Positions 35,422 to 44,021 of a stretch of 64,000 bases of DNA are shown here, piece by piece (position 1 is the first letter of the stretch; every line of letters starts with the position of its first letter). Source of the stretch: Streptomyces lacrimifluminis (lineage in GTDB: Bacteria; Actinomycetota; Actinomycetes; Streptomycetales; Streptomycetaceae); NCBI RefSeq assembly GCF_014646095.1, contig NZ_BMMU01000011.1:186001-250000 (forward strand), in the 5' to 3' direction. The translations under genes were made by a program, and so were the position numbers. A model generated the notes under the pieces. The model was not told where the DNA came from. It made no database searches and worked only from the letters and a program-made list of their open reading frames with translations.

Positions 35422-35460
35422 CCGACTGCTCTCCTGTGTTGTTCTTCATGTTCTTGGGTG

Positions 35461-36669
35461 TCACCAGGTCACCGGCAGGTGTGACACGCCGTGGAAGACG
35501 GTCCCTCTGCGGAAGACCGTGGTCGGGTCGGCCGCCAGCCGAAGGTCCGGGAAGCGCCGCAGCAGGGTGCGCAGCGACAGTTCCATTTCCAGGCGCGCGA
35601 GCGGGGCGCCCTGGCAGTAGTGCGGCCCGTATCCCCACTGGAGGTGCCCACTGGTGTCCCGGTGCGGGTCGATCGTCCGGGGACAGGCGAACACCGACTC
35701 GTCGTGATTGCCCGCGGGCACCGAGATGACCACCGCGTCGCCCTTGGCCACGGCCACCCCGCCGAGGTCCATGTCCTCGAGTGCCAGCCGGACCATCGCG
35801 TCCTGGGATATCGACCAGTAGCGCATCGACTCCTCGATGTACTGGGGTATGAGTGCTCCGTCGTCGGCGGCCACCTCGGCGCGCAGTCCGTCGTCCCGCA
35901 ACAGGCCCAGCACGTTGAGGGCGATCTGGTTGGTGGTCGTCTCGTGCCCGGCGACGAGCACCAGCCGGGCCATGCCGACCAGTTCGTCCAGGGAGATCGT
36001 GCCGGTGGCCCAGTGGTTGACGGCGAGCCGGCTGATCAGATCGTCTCCGGGGGACGCGCGCTTTCGGCCCGCCAGTTCGGCGAGGTAGTCCGACATCTCC
36101 ACGAAGGCGGCATAGGACTCCGCCGGGTCCTCCTGGGAGATGGTCACGCGGGTCTTCTCGACGAAGAACGGGGAGTCGTCGTCGGGCACGCCCAGCAGGC
36201 GGGCGATCACCAGGGTCGGAAGGGTGCGCGAGAAGGCCGCGTGCAGGTCGGCAGGCTGGGGCAGGACGGCCATGTCGTCCAGCAGTCGGTCGATCAGCCG
36301 CTGGATCGGCGCCCGCAGCCGCCGTACCCGGCGCGCGGTGAACTCGGGCTGGATGAGTCCGCGCAGCCTGGCGTGCTCGGGGTCGTCGAGGCGCAGGAAC
36401 GAACTCGGGTTCTGGCCGGGCGGCAACTGAATGCGTACGGGTGCGCCGGGCAGTGTCTCGTCCGCGCTGAGCCGGGAGTCCGCGAGTGCCTGGCGCACAT
36501 CCGCGTAACGGGTCACCAGCCAGGCCGGACGCGACTCGGCCGCGCCCTCCGGGATACGGACCACACAGGGGGGTGACTCTCGTAACTCGCCCAGTACGAG
36601 GGCGGGTTCGCCGTCCTTCGTGCGGGGAAACGGCCAGTCCAGGATGTCGGTCCGGTCACCGAGCGACAT
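35461..36669 (-). CDS. Cytochrome P450 of the biosynthetic cluster
   Basis: A 402-residue bacterial class I P450. The I-helix reads LVLVAGHETTTNQ with the oxygen-activating Glu-Thr pair; ESMRY is the ExxR salt bridge; the haem loop GYGPHYCQGAPLAR contains the cysteine ligand. It needs a ferredoxin and reductase; the FabI-linked ferredoxin at 62757 or the FprA-like reductase at 7346 could serve. ATG at 36669 with GGAGA 6 bp upstream. Two 11-bp-spaced SARP-type heptamers lie about 67 bp upstream. Probably hydroxylates or desaturates the acyl chain. Confidence 0.93.
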   Translation of the reverse strand: MSLGDRTDILDWPFPRTKDGEPALVLGELRESPPCVVRIPEGAAESRPAWLVTRYADVRQALADSRLSADETLPGAPVRIQLPPGQNPSSFLRLDDPEHARLRGLIQPEFTARRVRRLRAPIQRLIDRLLDDMAVLPQPADLHAAFSRTLPTLVIARLLGVPDDDSPFFVEKTRVTISQEDPAESYAAFVEMSDYLAELAGRKRASPGDDLISRLAVNHWATGTISLDELVGMARLVLVAGHETTTNQIALNVLGLLRDDGLRAEVAADDGALIPQYIEESMRYWSISQDAMVRLALEDMDLGGVAVAKGDAVVISVPAGNHDESVFACPRTIDPHRDTSGHLQWGYGPHYCQGAPLARLEMELSLRTLLRRFPDLRLAADPTTVFRRGTVFHGVSHLPVTW

Positions 36670-36735
36670 GTGAACTCTCCATGATTTAGAGGAAACTTGC
36701 CTGTCCACCAATTTCCCAGGCCGCCCTGATATGGC

Positions 36736-36753
36736 ACTGACCTCGGGCTGACC
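36736..36753 (-). promoter_or_regulatory. SARP-type direct repeat upstream of the P450 operon
   Basis: ACTGACC (36736-36742) and GCTGACC (36747-36753) are two heptamers exactly 11 bp apart; read in the direction of the P450 they are GGTCAGC and GGTCAGT. They lie 67 bp before the start codon, with a CATATC -10-like box just after. The same heptamer recurs at three other cluster promoters. Confidence 0.65.
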
Positions 36754-36765
36754 GGCCTTCGGGGC

Positions 36766-38331
36766 TCAGTCCAGGAAGGCTGCCTCTATCCACCGCCGTA
36801 CGCCCCGCGGCTTCATGCGGTGCAGTCCGCCGACGGTGTCCGCGACCTGCCGGGCGCCGCCGACGGACAGGAACTTCTCGCGCACCAGGTCGGAGTGGCG
36901 GGCCCGGGTGTCCGGCCCCGCGGCGCCCACGGGGATGAGCCGGGTGCGGGAGACCGTACGCCCGTCGGCCAGATGGACGGTGACCCGGGCACCGGTGGCC
37001 TTGGTGGCGCCGGAGAAGTCGCGGCCTCCCGGCTCGATCGTGCCGAGCAGATCCACCAGTTCCTCGCCGCCGAAGCCGCGCAGCCAGGGAAGGGCCAGCG
37101 GGCCCGCCTCACGCACCGCCTCACCGAACGGTGCTTCGGACAGGAAGAGTTCTCGGGTCATCCGGGTGTCGTGCACCAGGCGCACCCGGCTCGCGAGCGA
37201 CCAGCGCCCTGGGTCGTCCAGGTGTGGTGAGGAGAAGTCGTCCACCGAGAAGTCCCCGGTCAGCAGGGTGGTGGCGACCGGGTAGGGCACGTCGAGCACC
37301 AGTGCGCCGAGCGGCGAGCCGGGGCCGTTGACGTACTGGGCGGCTCGCTCCCCCGCGAACAGCGTGTACAGGGAGGCCTCCACGACGATCTCGGTGACGT
37401 CCTGAGGACGGATCGGGCCCAGCTCCCGGTGGATCTCGGCGGCGCAGTCCACCGCCGCGTCGATACCGGGGCCACCGGGATGCATCTTGAAGGAGAGGGT
37501 GTCGGTGTGCCAGCGGGTGCCGAGCCCCTTCGCCACCGCCTGCGGCAGCGGCACCGTCGCGAACCGGCTCAGGAAGCCGTCGGGGTGCTCAAGGATGTCG
37601 GGCGCGCCCCGCAGTCCCGCGGCGGCGGCGTCACAGGCGTCCATCGCGGTGCGTACCGGCGTGAAGGTGTTGAACAAGCGGGCGTCACTGGCCAGGAAGG
37701 CGCGCATCAGCGGCCAGTTGGGCATGGCGAAGGCCAGGCCGAGGGCGTTCTCCCACTGGTCGGCGGGCGCGCGGTCGCTGTGCAGCCGGCCGGCCACCGC
37801 GCCGGCGAGATGGGTGTGCACCGCGCTCTGTCCGCGCAGCGGGCCAAGGGTGGCCGAGGCGGTGATGCGCGCGGCGCACTCGTTGGCCGCCACGACGGCG
37901 GTCAGGAAGGAGAGTCCGTCGAGTTTGCGGGCGTACGCGAAGGCGAGGGGCACCGCGACCGTGGAGTTGGACAGGTGTCCGGCGTAAGCGGTGTCGTCGA
38001 GGTTGAGCCAGGAGCCGAGGGCTGCGAAGACACCGGCCGCGGCCCTCGGGTCACGCTGCATGGGGTGCCCGAACGCGGCCACCAGCCTGCGGCCCAGCGG
38101 GTGTGCGAGGCCGGCGCGGATGGAGGCGATCTGGGACAGGACCTGACTGGCCGCGAGTTTCAGCACCCGGCACGGAACGTCCTCGGGGCGCAGGTTCGCG
38201 GCCCACTGGGACAGTTCGCGCAAGGGTGTGTCGGAGGGTGCGTGGGAGCGCGCCGGCCCTACCCGTTCCCATCCCTCGCACAGGGCTCGGGCCACGCTCT
38301 CGGCGAGTACAGCCGTCATGGTGCGTCGCAC
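36766..38331 (-). CDS. MmgE/PrpD-family lyase (VlmK-like)
   Basis: A 521-residue member of the MmgE/PrpD family (2-methylcitrate dehydratase type): all-helical N-terminal part with LGSWLNLDDTAYAGHLSNST and VVAANECAARITAS, then a C-terminal alpha/beta domain with HTDTLSFKMHPGGPGIDAAVD. In valanimycin synthesis the family member VlmK eliminates phosphate from phosphorylated valanimycin hydrate to make the dehydroalanyl unit, after the kinase VlmJ. A VlmJ-like kinase lies two genes upstream here, which supports the same role. GTG at 38331 (ATG at 38319 possible). Confidence 0.88.
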   Translation of the reverse strand: MRRTMTAVLAESVARALCEGWERVGPARSHAPSDTPLRELSQWAANLRPEDVPCRVLKLAASQVLSQIASIRAGLAHPLGRRLVAAFGHPMQRDPRAAAGVFAALGSWLNLDDTAYAGHLSNSTVAVPLAFAYARKLDGLSFLTAVVAANECAARITASATLGPLRGQSAVHTHLAGAVAGRLHSDRAPADQWENALGLAFAMPNWPLMRAFLASDARLFNTFTPVRTAMDACDAAAAGLRGAPDILEHPDGFLSRFATVPLPQAVAKGLGTRWHTDTLSFKMHPGGPGIDAAVDCAAEIHRELGPIRPQDVTEIVVEASLYTLFAGERAAQYVNGPGSPLGALVLDVPYPVATTLLTGDFSVDDFSSPHLDDPGRWSLASRVRLVHDTRMTRELFLSEAPFGEAVREAGPLALPWLRGFGGEELVDLLGTIEPGGRDFSGATKATGARVTVHLADGRTVSRTRLIPVGAAGPDTRARHSDLVREKFLSVGGARQVADTVGGLHRMKPRGVRRWIEAAFLD

Positions 38332-38400
38332 CTTGCCTTTCCCTACCGGTGTCGCGTACCGGTGTGTGTGCCTTGTCGGTGCGTTTCCGTACCGGCGGAC
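38332..38400 (-). promoter_or_regulatory. Likely separate promoter region of the MmgE/PrpD gene
   Basis: After the terminator at 38401-38449 this 70-bp stretch precedes the MmgE/PrpD start. It carries three TACCGG-type repeats (38344, 38357 and 38390), which could be an operator. No GTCAG heptamer repeat is present. Confidence 0.4.
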
Positions 38401-38449
38401 GCGGACGGCGGGGGCATCGGCCGCCCTCGGTGGTGCCCCCGCCGTCCGC
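38401..38449. terminator. Stem-loop terminator with a 16-bp stem
   Basis: GCGGACGGCGGGGGCA (38401-38416) pairs perfectly with 38434-38449. It lies just beyond the stop of the NTF2-like gene in the direction of transcription, so kinase and NTF2 form one unit and MmgE/PrpD another. Confidence 0.85.
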
Positions 38450-38455
38450 GCGGGA

Positions 38456-38824
38456 TCAGGCGGCGGGAACCTTGTCGAGGAAGCCGTAGACGCCCGTGAT
38501 GCGGCCGTCGTCGCCGGTGACCAGGACGTCGAAGCCGATCGCGATGGGCTCGGCGCCCGGCTCGGTGACCAGGCCCCACTGGAAACGGGCCAGGTTGTGG
38601 TGGGTGTCGACCGCGCCGTGCAGTTCGAACAGAAGTCCCTTGAACTGCTCGCGGGCGCCCGTGAGGACGGCTCCGATGCCCTCGTGGCCCTCGACCGCGG
38701 CGAGCGGATCGATGTACGGGGCGGTCGCGGTGAAGAGCTCGGCGATGGCCGCCGCGCGCTTGTCCGCGTCCGCCTCGTTCCAGATGGCGAGGTACTGGGT
38801 GACGGTGTTGGTGAGGTCGCTCAC
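38456..38824 (-). CDS. NTF2-like (SnoaL-type) protein
   Basis: A 122-residue cone-shaped alpha+beta-barrel fold protein: LTNTVTQYLAIWNEADADKR followed by YIDPLAAVEGHEGIGAVL and a beta-rich C-terminus (GRITGVYGFLDKVP). SnoaL-like proteins act as cyclases, isomerases or ligand binders in many natural product pathways. GTG at 38824 with AAGGAGA 7 bp upstream. It is located between the kinase and the PrpD lyase, so it may help handle the phosphorylated intermediate; this is inference. Confidence 0.85.
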   Translation of the reverse strand: MSDLTNTVTQYLAIWNEADADKRAAAIAELFTATAPYIDPLAAVEGHEGIGAVLTGAREQFKGLLFELHGAVDTHHNLARFQWGLVTEPGAEPIAIGFDVLVTGDDGRITGVYGFLDKVPAA

Positions 38825-38900
38825 GGTGTTCTCCTTGGTTGTCCGTTGCGGGTGGGCCGGCATGCCGTCAGGTCGGTTCGGCGCGCCGGGGATCAGGGGG

Positions 38901-39848
38901 TCAGGCGGGGGCCCAGACGGTGAGCGCCGCGGGCTGGACCTCGAAGGTCGCCGAGGAGCCGATGCCGTGCTGGTACTCGCCGTCGTGCTCCAGGGGCAGG
39001 CGTCGGCCGTCGGTGCGCTCGACGGTGATGGTGCTGCCTCGCGCGTACACGGTCGCGGGATGCCCTATGTGGCCGGCGGTCAGCGTCAGTTCCGGCACCT
39101 CGGCGGCAGGCAGGCCGCCGCCGATGACACAGACGTCGAGCAGCCCGTCGTCGAGCAGCGACTCGGGCAGGACGAGGAACCGGCCACCGCGGTAGCGCCC
39201 GCCGCCGACATTGGCGAGGACGGTCGGGCCCTCGTGCACCACACGGCCGTCGACCGTGACGCGGCCCGGGTAGGGCACGTATCCGGCCGCTGTGTCGGCG
39301 AAGGCGCGGGCATACCGTTCCCGGCCGGTCAGCGGCAGGTCCTGGGCCGTGATGAGCGCGTCCGCGATCACGCCCGAGCAGGCGCCGAGGTACACGTACT
39401 GCCGGGTCTGCGCGAGGCGGGCCAGGTCCAGCCGGCGCGGCCGGGCGGTGCCGCTCACACCGGAGTCGGTGAGCACCGCCTTGAGCGACTCGGTCCAGGG
39501 GCGCTCACCCCAGAGCATCTTGTAGCCGGAGTTCCCGGTGCCGCCCGGCACCACGGCGAGGGCCGCGCGCTCCGGGGCGCCGGCCAGGCCCTGGATCGCC
39601 TCACGGACGGTGCCGTCGCCTCCGATGACCACGATCAGGTCGGGGGTGCGGCCGGGCCGTTCGAGGGCGCGGCGCACGGCGACGGTGGCGTCGCCCGGTG
39701 CCGTGGTCAGGTGGACCTCGGCGTCCTCAAGGTGGCCGACACACAACTCACGTACATCATCGACCAGTTGGGGGCTGTGACTGCCGGAGGCGGGGTTGGC
39801 CAGGACGAGGGCGCGGGTGGGGCCGGGTAATGCGGCGCTGTCTGCCAT
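38901..39848 (-). CDS. Diacylglycerol-kinase-family kinase (VlmJ-like)
   Basis: A 315-residue kinase of the DAGK/sphingosine kinase family: ALVLANPASGSHS, the nucleotide motif IGGDGT (75-80), PGGTGN (101-106) and the C-terminal DGLLDVCVIGG and EHDGEYQHG segments. In valanimycin biosynthesis the DAGK-family kinase VlmJ phosphorylates the serine-derived hydroxyl before elimination by the MmgE/PrpD enzyme VlmK. Both families occur here within 3 kb, so I infer that role rather than lipid metabolism. ATG at 39848. Three SARP-type heptamers lie ~130 bp upstream. Confidence 0.9.
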   Translation of the reverse strand: MADSAALPGPTRALVLANPASGSHSPQLVDDVRELCVGHLEDAEVHLTTAPGDATVAVRRALERPGRTPDLIVVIGGDGTVREAIQGLAGAPERAALAVVPGGTGNSGYKMLWGERPWTESLKAVLTDSGVSGTARPRRLDLARLAQTRQYVYLGACSGVIADALITAQDLPLTGRERYARAFADTAAGYVPYPGRVTVDGRVVHEGPTVLANVGGGRYRGGRFLVLPESLLDDGLLDVCVIGGGLPAAEVPELTLTAGHIGHPATVYARGSTITVERTDGRRLPLEHDGEYQHGIGSSATFEVQPAALTVWAPA

Positions 39849-39978
39849 GGCAGGCGAACTCCTCGTTTCGGGGCGGCGCCGGGCGGTTGCGGAACGGGCT
39901 CGGACACGAACGGGACAACGCCCGGACGCGGCCGGACCGACACGGTGACGGCACGGCACTCACGACTTTGGCAGGACG

Positions 39979-40007
39979 TACTGACGTGCCGCTGACGTGC
40001 GGCTGAC
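39979..40007 (-). promoter_or_regulatory. SARP-type triple direct repeat upstream of the kinase
   Basis: ACTGACG, GCTGACG and GCTGACG start at 39979, 39990 and 40001, exactly 11 bp apart. Read in the direction of the kinase gene they are CGTCAGC, CGTCAGC, CGTCAGT. Eleven-bp periodic heptamers on one helix face are the classic layout of SARP activator sites. Confidence 0.75.
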
Positions 40008-40466
40008 GCTGTTCCCGGGCGGCTTCGGGGGCGGCACGGTGCCGCTCCCGCAGCTCGTCGACGGCGGGGCGGATGGAAGGGAGGTGAGCAGGGGATGGTG
40101 GGGGCGGCCCACAGACCACTGTCGTGAGGCGGTGGGCGCAGGATCGGCGACGCCGCGTGGGCAAGGTGCCGGGCTGCCCACCCGGAGGCCGAGAACGAGG
40201 GCGACCAGCACGGGCGGGACGCGAACAGCCCGGAGCCCGGACACCTTGCACCACCACAGCCACGACCCCCGGCGAAGGCCCCACGGAGCCGGCACGGGCC
40301 ACCGACACGCGCCGACCCGCAAACCGCCCGAGGGCGAACAGCGAAGGCGACCAGCACGGGCGGGACAGGAGACCCCGGAGCCCGGCCCCCGTCCGGCAGG
40401 TCGCACGGGTCGTGCACGGGCCCAGAGGCGTCCACCGGCCCGGTGGGGATCGCGTCGCTCCGGTGG
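40008..40466. other. Intergenic stretch with an internal direct repeat, no gene seen
   Basis: No reading frame here has convincing coding character or start signals. A 20-bp sequence GCGACCAGCACGGGCGGGAC occurs at 40201-40220 and again at 40347-40366, each followed a few bases later by CCGGAGCCCGG, so two ~38-bp copies lie 146 bp apart. The region separates the thioesterase end from the kinase promoter. Confidence 0.6.
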
Positions 40467-41273
40467 TCAGTGTGCGGAGGGCGTCTGGACCAGGCGTTGG
40501 AGGCGTTGGGCGAAGTGGGTGGTCACGGACGGGGCGTGGCTGTCGATGTAGAAGTGGCCGCCGGGGTACTCGCTGTGGCCCAGGTACCCGGCGCTGCGTC
40601 CGGCCCAGTGCGTCATGGCGTCCGGGTACTCCTGGAGCGGGTCGGACCTGCCGCCGTAGGAGGCGAGCGGGCAGCGGACCCCGGCCCCGTCGTCGACGTA
40701 CTGCGCCGCGACCCTCAGGTCCGCGCGCAGCGCCGGCACGACCAGTGCGAGCATCTCCGGATTGTCGTAGATCTCGGCGGGGAACGAGCCCAACTTCTTG
40801 ATCCAGTCGACCATTTCGGGCTCGGGCATCCGGCTCTGCTCCTCGGTCGGCTGGAAGAAGCCCTCGGGCGACCAGCCGGACATGCCGACCATGACCGGGG
40901 AAGGACCGCCCTCCTCCTCCAGCCGGATGGTCAGCCGGAAGGCCAGCTGGGCCCCGAGGCAGTGCCCGAAGAACGCGAACGGGCGGTCGTCGATGTCCGC
41001 GAGCACGGCGTCGTGGAGGGCGTCGAGCAGCGGGCCCCACTCCTCGTACATCTCCTCGTCGCGGCGGTTGTGGCGGCCCGGCAGGGTGACGGCCTGGGCG
41101 GCGATGTCCGCCGGGAGCAATTTCTCCCAGTCGCGGTAGATGATGGCGCCGCTTCCCGCGTGCGGCAGCATGAACAGCCGTACGGATGCGTCCGGAGAGG
41201 GCTCCGCGGGGTGGAACCACTGCCCGGCGCGGGACATCTCCGGGCCGATGGCACTGACACTGGGACTGGTCAC
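40467..41273 (-). CDS. Type II thioesterase with a cysteine nucleophile
   Basis: A 268-residue alpha/beta-hydrolase thioesterase of the external (type II) kind that clears or releases chains from carrier proteins (LFMLPHAGSGAIIYRDWEKL, LPGRHNRRDE). The nucleophile elbow reads FGHCLGAQ, so Cys105 replaces the usual serine of GHSMG; the acid (GGRSDPLQ) and histidine (GGHFYI) remain. GTG at 41273 overlaps the stop of the LLM gene by 4 bp, with GGAGGAG 8 bp upstream. Last gene of the PKS operon. The cysteine may favour acyl transfer or a longer-lived thioester (inference). Confidence 0.9.
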   Translation of the reverse strand: MTSPSVSAIGPEMSRAGQWFHPAEPSPDASVRLFMLPHAGSGAIIYRDWEKLLPADIAAQAVTLPGRHNRRDEEMYEEWGPLLDALHDAVLADIDDRPFAFFGHCLGAQLAFRLTIRLEEEGGPSPVMVGMSGWSPEGFFQPTEEQSRMPEPEMVDWIKKLGSFPAEIYDNPEMLALVVPALRADLRVAAQYVDDGAGVRCPLASYGGRSDPLQEYPDAMTHWAGRSAGYLGHSEYPGGHFYIDSHAPSVTTHFAQRLQRLVQTPSAH

Positions 41274-42340
41274 GACTGGACTCCTCCGACGGTGGCGGCA
41301 AGGGTGGTGGGCTCGCCGAGTGCGCGCAGCGCGGGGAGCAGCACCTCGGCGATTTCCTTCAACTGCGGTTGCGGGTCGAGCGATCCGACCCGGATGACGA
41401 GATGCCGGGCGCCGGCGCGGACGTAGCCGCCGAGCCATTCGGCACAGCTCTCGGCACTGCCCCAGCCGTAGGCCTGGATGGCCGACATCTGTTCCAGGGA
41501 GCGCCCGTAGTAGTGGGTGATGTAGTGCTCCAGCTCGGCCCTGGCCGCGGCGCGATCGCTGTTGACGGTGAGCGTCGCGTACAGCGCGGGGGTCACCGCG
41601 TCCGCGCCCCGGCCCGCTTCCTCGGCGAGTTCGGCGATCCGGCGCCGGGCCCTGCCGTACGCCTCGGCGTCGGGCAGGAACGGCAGCCAGCCGTCGTACC
41701 GGGTGGCCACGCGTTCGAGCACCTTCGGAGTGTCACTGCCGGCCAGCCACAGCGGCGGACCGCCCGCCGTGGCGGGTGCGGGCAGCCGGTCGAGTCGCTC
41801 GGCCTGCCAGAACCTCCCCTGGAACTCCGTGGGTTGACCCTCTTTCCCCGCCCGCCACGCCGTGCGCCACAGGGCGGCGATCTCGTCGAGGCGGCCGACG
41901 CGTCCGGCGAAGGAGGCGCCGACCGAGGCGAACTCCTCCTCCGTTTCGGGCATCGGGAAGCCGGAGCCGAGGCCCAGGATCAGCCGGTCCGCGGCGACAT
42001 GGCCGAGGCTCGCGACCATGTTGGCGCCGATCAGCGGATGGCGCAGGGCAGGGGTGAGTGCGGCGGTGCCGACGGTGATCCGCTCGGTGGCGGCGGCAGC
42101 GGCGGCGAGGACGACCAGCGGGTCGAGGCGGGGACGGGCGGTCAGCGAATCGCCCGCCCAGAGGGAGTCGAACCCCAGTGCCTCGGCCTCCCGCGCGAAC
42201 TCCAGGAGGGGGGCAGCCGCGTAGGTCCCGGTGATGGCCTGCTCCCTGGTGGGGAGCAGGACGCCGATACGGAGGTGAGGGGTCGGCTGCGGATTACTGG
42301 TGGCTGGTCGGGCGGTTGGTCCCGTCGGCCGGCGTGACAT
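41270..42340 (-). CDS. LLM-class flavin-dependent oxidoreductase
   Basis: A 356-residue luciferase-like TIM-barrel oxidoreductase: LRIGVLLPTREQAITGTYAA, EAEALGFDSLWAGDSLTARP, ITVGTAALTPALRHPLIGAN and LILGLGSGFPMPETEEEF. The fold uses FMN or F420. It is encoded between the AMP-ligase (10 bp upstream) and the thioesterase, in the PKS operon. It could oxidise the acyl chain (for example hydroxyl to ketone) or supply reduced flavin chemistry; the sequence does not decide between FMN and F420. Confidence 0.87.
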   Translation of the reverse strand: MSRRPTGPTARPATSNPQPTPHLRIGVLLPTREQAITGTYAAAPLLEFAREAEALGFDSLWAGDSLTARPRLDPLVVLAAAAAATERITVGTAALTPALRHPLIGANMVASLGHVAADRLILGLGSGFPMPETEEEFASVGASFAGRVGRLDEIAALWRTAWRAGKEGQPTEFQGRFWQAERLDRLPAPATAGGPPLWLAGSDTPKVLERVATRYDGWLPFLPDAEAYGRARRRIAELAEEAGRGADAVTPALYATLTVNSDRAAARAELEHYITHYYGRSLEQMSAIQAYGWGSAESCAEWLGGYVRAGARHLVIRVGSLDPQPQLKEIAEVLLPALRALGEPTTLAATVGGVQS

Positions 42341-42350
42341 GGAGTGCTCC

Positions 42351-44021
42351 TCAGACAGGGCGGGTCAACTGTTCGCGTACCGCGCGGCGCAGGATCTTTC
42401 CGGTGGGGTTGCGGGGCAGCGTGTCCACGAAGTGGTACGCGCCCGGGATCTTGTAGTCGGCGAGGTGGCCGCGCAGCGACATGAGGAGTTCGCGCGGGGT
42501 GACGCGGGCGCCGGGCCGCAGGACGACGCAGGCGTGCACGGCCTCGCCCCAGTTCTGGTCCGGGACGCCCACGACGGCGGCGTCCGCGACGTCCGGGTGG
42601 GCGGCGAGAGCCTTCTCTACCTCGGCCGGGTAGATGTTCTGCCCGGCCACGATGATCGTGTCGTTCATGCGGTCGCACAGGTGGAGATAGCCGTCCTCGT
42701 CGAGGTATCCGGCGTCGCCCATGTGCAGCCACTCCCCCACCAGGGTCTGTTCGGTGGCCTCGGGCAGGTTCCAGTACCCGAGCATCAGGGAGGGCGCGCG
42801 TACGCAGATCTGGCCTATGGTGCCGGGCGGCAGGCGGTCGCCTTCCGGGCCGATCACCTTGACCTCGTTGCCGGGACAGGGCAGCCCGACCGACTCCAGG
42901 ACCGGGCTGCCCGGGTGGTGCGCCTCGGGCGGCAGGCACACGGCGACGCTTCCGGTCTCCGTGCTCGCGTAGATCTGCGCGAACTCGCAGTTGAACGTTT
43001 CCAGGCACTGCTTCAGCAGCGTCTCGGACATCGGTGCCGCCCCGTACGCGATCTTGCGCAGGGAGGCGAACGCGACCGGGCCGGCGTCACGTTCGGCCGC
43101 CATCGTCTGGAGCATGGCGGGTGCGGCGAAGGTGGTTGTGACACCGTAGGTACGGATCAGGCGCACCGCCTCCTGCGGGTCGAACTGCGGCATGACGACA
43201 CTGGTCCCGCCCGCGTTGAAGGTGTGCATGAACCAGCCGATGCCCGCGATTCCGAAGCCCGGCAGCGAGATGAGGCTGATGTCGTCGGGCAGCCAGTCGA
43301 TCCACGCGACACCGTGCTCACGCATGGCCGCCGGCAGGGTGAAGAAGCTGCGGTGGGCGAGTACCGCGCCCTTGGGCAGCCCGGTCGTACCGCTGGTGTA
43401 GATCTGCACGACCGCGTCGTCGGGCCTGGAGACCAGTTCCAGGTCGGTGGCCTGCCGGTCCGCGCACCAGCCGCGCAGACCGGTGCCGCGAGCCGGCTCG
43501 CCGTCGATGTCCATGCCGTCGATCCGGACCACCGTGTGCAGGGCGGGCAGTTGTGGGCGGACCTTTTCGAGGGTGTCCCAGAACTCGTCGTCGACGAAGA
43601 CCAGTGACGCGCCCGAGTCGCGCAGGATGTGGTCCACCTCGTCCGGGGTGAGCCGCCAGTTGACCGGGACCAGGACCGCGCCCACCTTCGCGCAGGCGAG
43701 GATCACGAGGTAGTAGTTCTCCGACTCGCGGCCCAGGTAGGCGACCCGGTCACCACGTCGCACGTTCTGGGCGCGCAGGGCGTGCGCGGCCCGGTTGCTC
43801 GCCCGGTGCAGTTTCGCGTAGGTGAGGACTCGGTCCTCGCAGATGATCGCCGGGTGGTCGGGGCGGGCCCCGGCGTGTGCCCGGGAGGTGTGGGTGAGCG
43901 TCCAGTTCGCGTTCGGTGGGTGGGTCATGTCGTCCTCCCCTTCGTGTCCGTCGCTTCCGTCGTGTCCGTCGTGTCCGTCGTGCTTGTCGTACTTGTCGTG
44001 GGGTTCGGCTGCGGCCGTCAT
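42351..44021 (-). CDS. AMP-forming acyl ligase (fatty-acyl-CoA/ACP synthetase-like)
   Basis: A 556-residue adenylate-forming enzyme with core motifs YTSGTTGLPKGA, YASTETGS, MGDAGYLDEDGY, DTIIVAGQNIYPAEVE and the C-terminal catalytic lysine in PRNPTGKILRR. It would activate a fatty acid for loading on CoA or a carrier protein. ATG at 44021 overlaps the PKS stop by 4 bp, implying coupling; from there the first ~31 residues are a His/Asp/Gly repeat. A second ATG at 43928 has GGGGAGG about 8 bp upstream and begins at the family's usual N-terminus; either may be used. Confidence 0.9.
   Translation of the reverse strand: MTAAAEPHDKYDKHDGHDGHDGSDGHEGEDDMTHPPNANWTLTHTSRAHAGARPDHPAIICEDRVLTYAKLHRASNRAAHALRAQNVRRGDRVAYLGRESENYYLVILACAKVGAVLVPVNWRLTPDEVDHILRDSGASLVFVDDEFWDTLEKVRPQLPALHTVVRIDGMDIDGEPARGTGLRGWCADRQATDLELVSRPDDAVVQIYTSGTTGLPKGAVLAHRSFFTLPAAMREHGVAWIDWLPDDISLISLPGFGIAGIGWFMHTFNAGGTSVVMPQFDPQEAVRLIRTYGVTTTFAAPAMLQTMAAERDAGPVAFASLRKIAYGAAPMSETLLKQCLETFNCEFAQIYASTETGSVAVCLPPEAHHPGSPVLESVGLPCPGNEVKVIGPEGDRLPPGTIGQICVRAPSLMLGYWNLPEATEQTLVGEWLHMGDAGYLDEDGYLHLCDRMNDTIIVAGQNIYPAEVEKALAAHPDVADAAVVGVPDQNWGEAVHACVVLRPGARVTPRELLMSLRGHLADYKIPGAYHFVDTLPRNPTGKILRRAVREQLTRPV
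43931..44000 (-). repeat. Imperfect 9-bp repeats encoding a His-Asp-Gly tract
   Basis: Tandem units of the GACGGACAC type (with GACAAGCAC and GACGGAAGC variants) encode alternating Asp-Gly-His/Asp-Lys-His at the N-terminus of the AMP ligase. Slippage-prone, and possibly metal-binding if translated. Confidence 0.7.

Noticed and set aside
38601..39830. Plus-strand open frames across the NTF2 and kinase genes
   Set aside because: Low-complexity Gly/Arg/Ala translations opposite well-supported minus-strand genes with clear motifs and ribosome sites.
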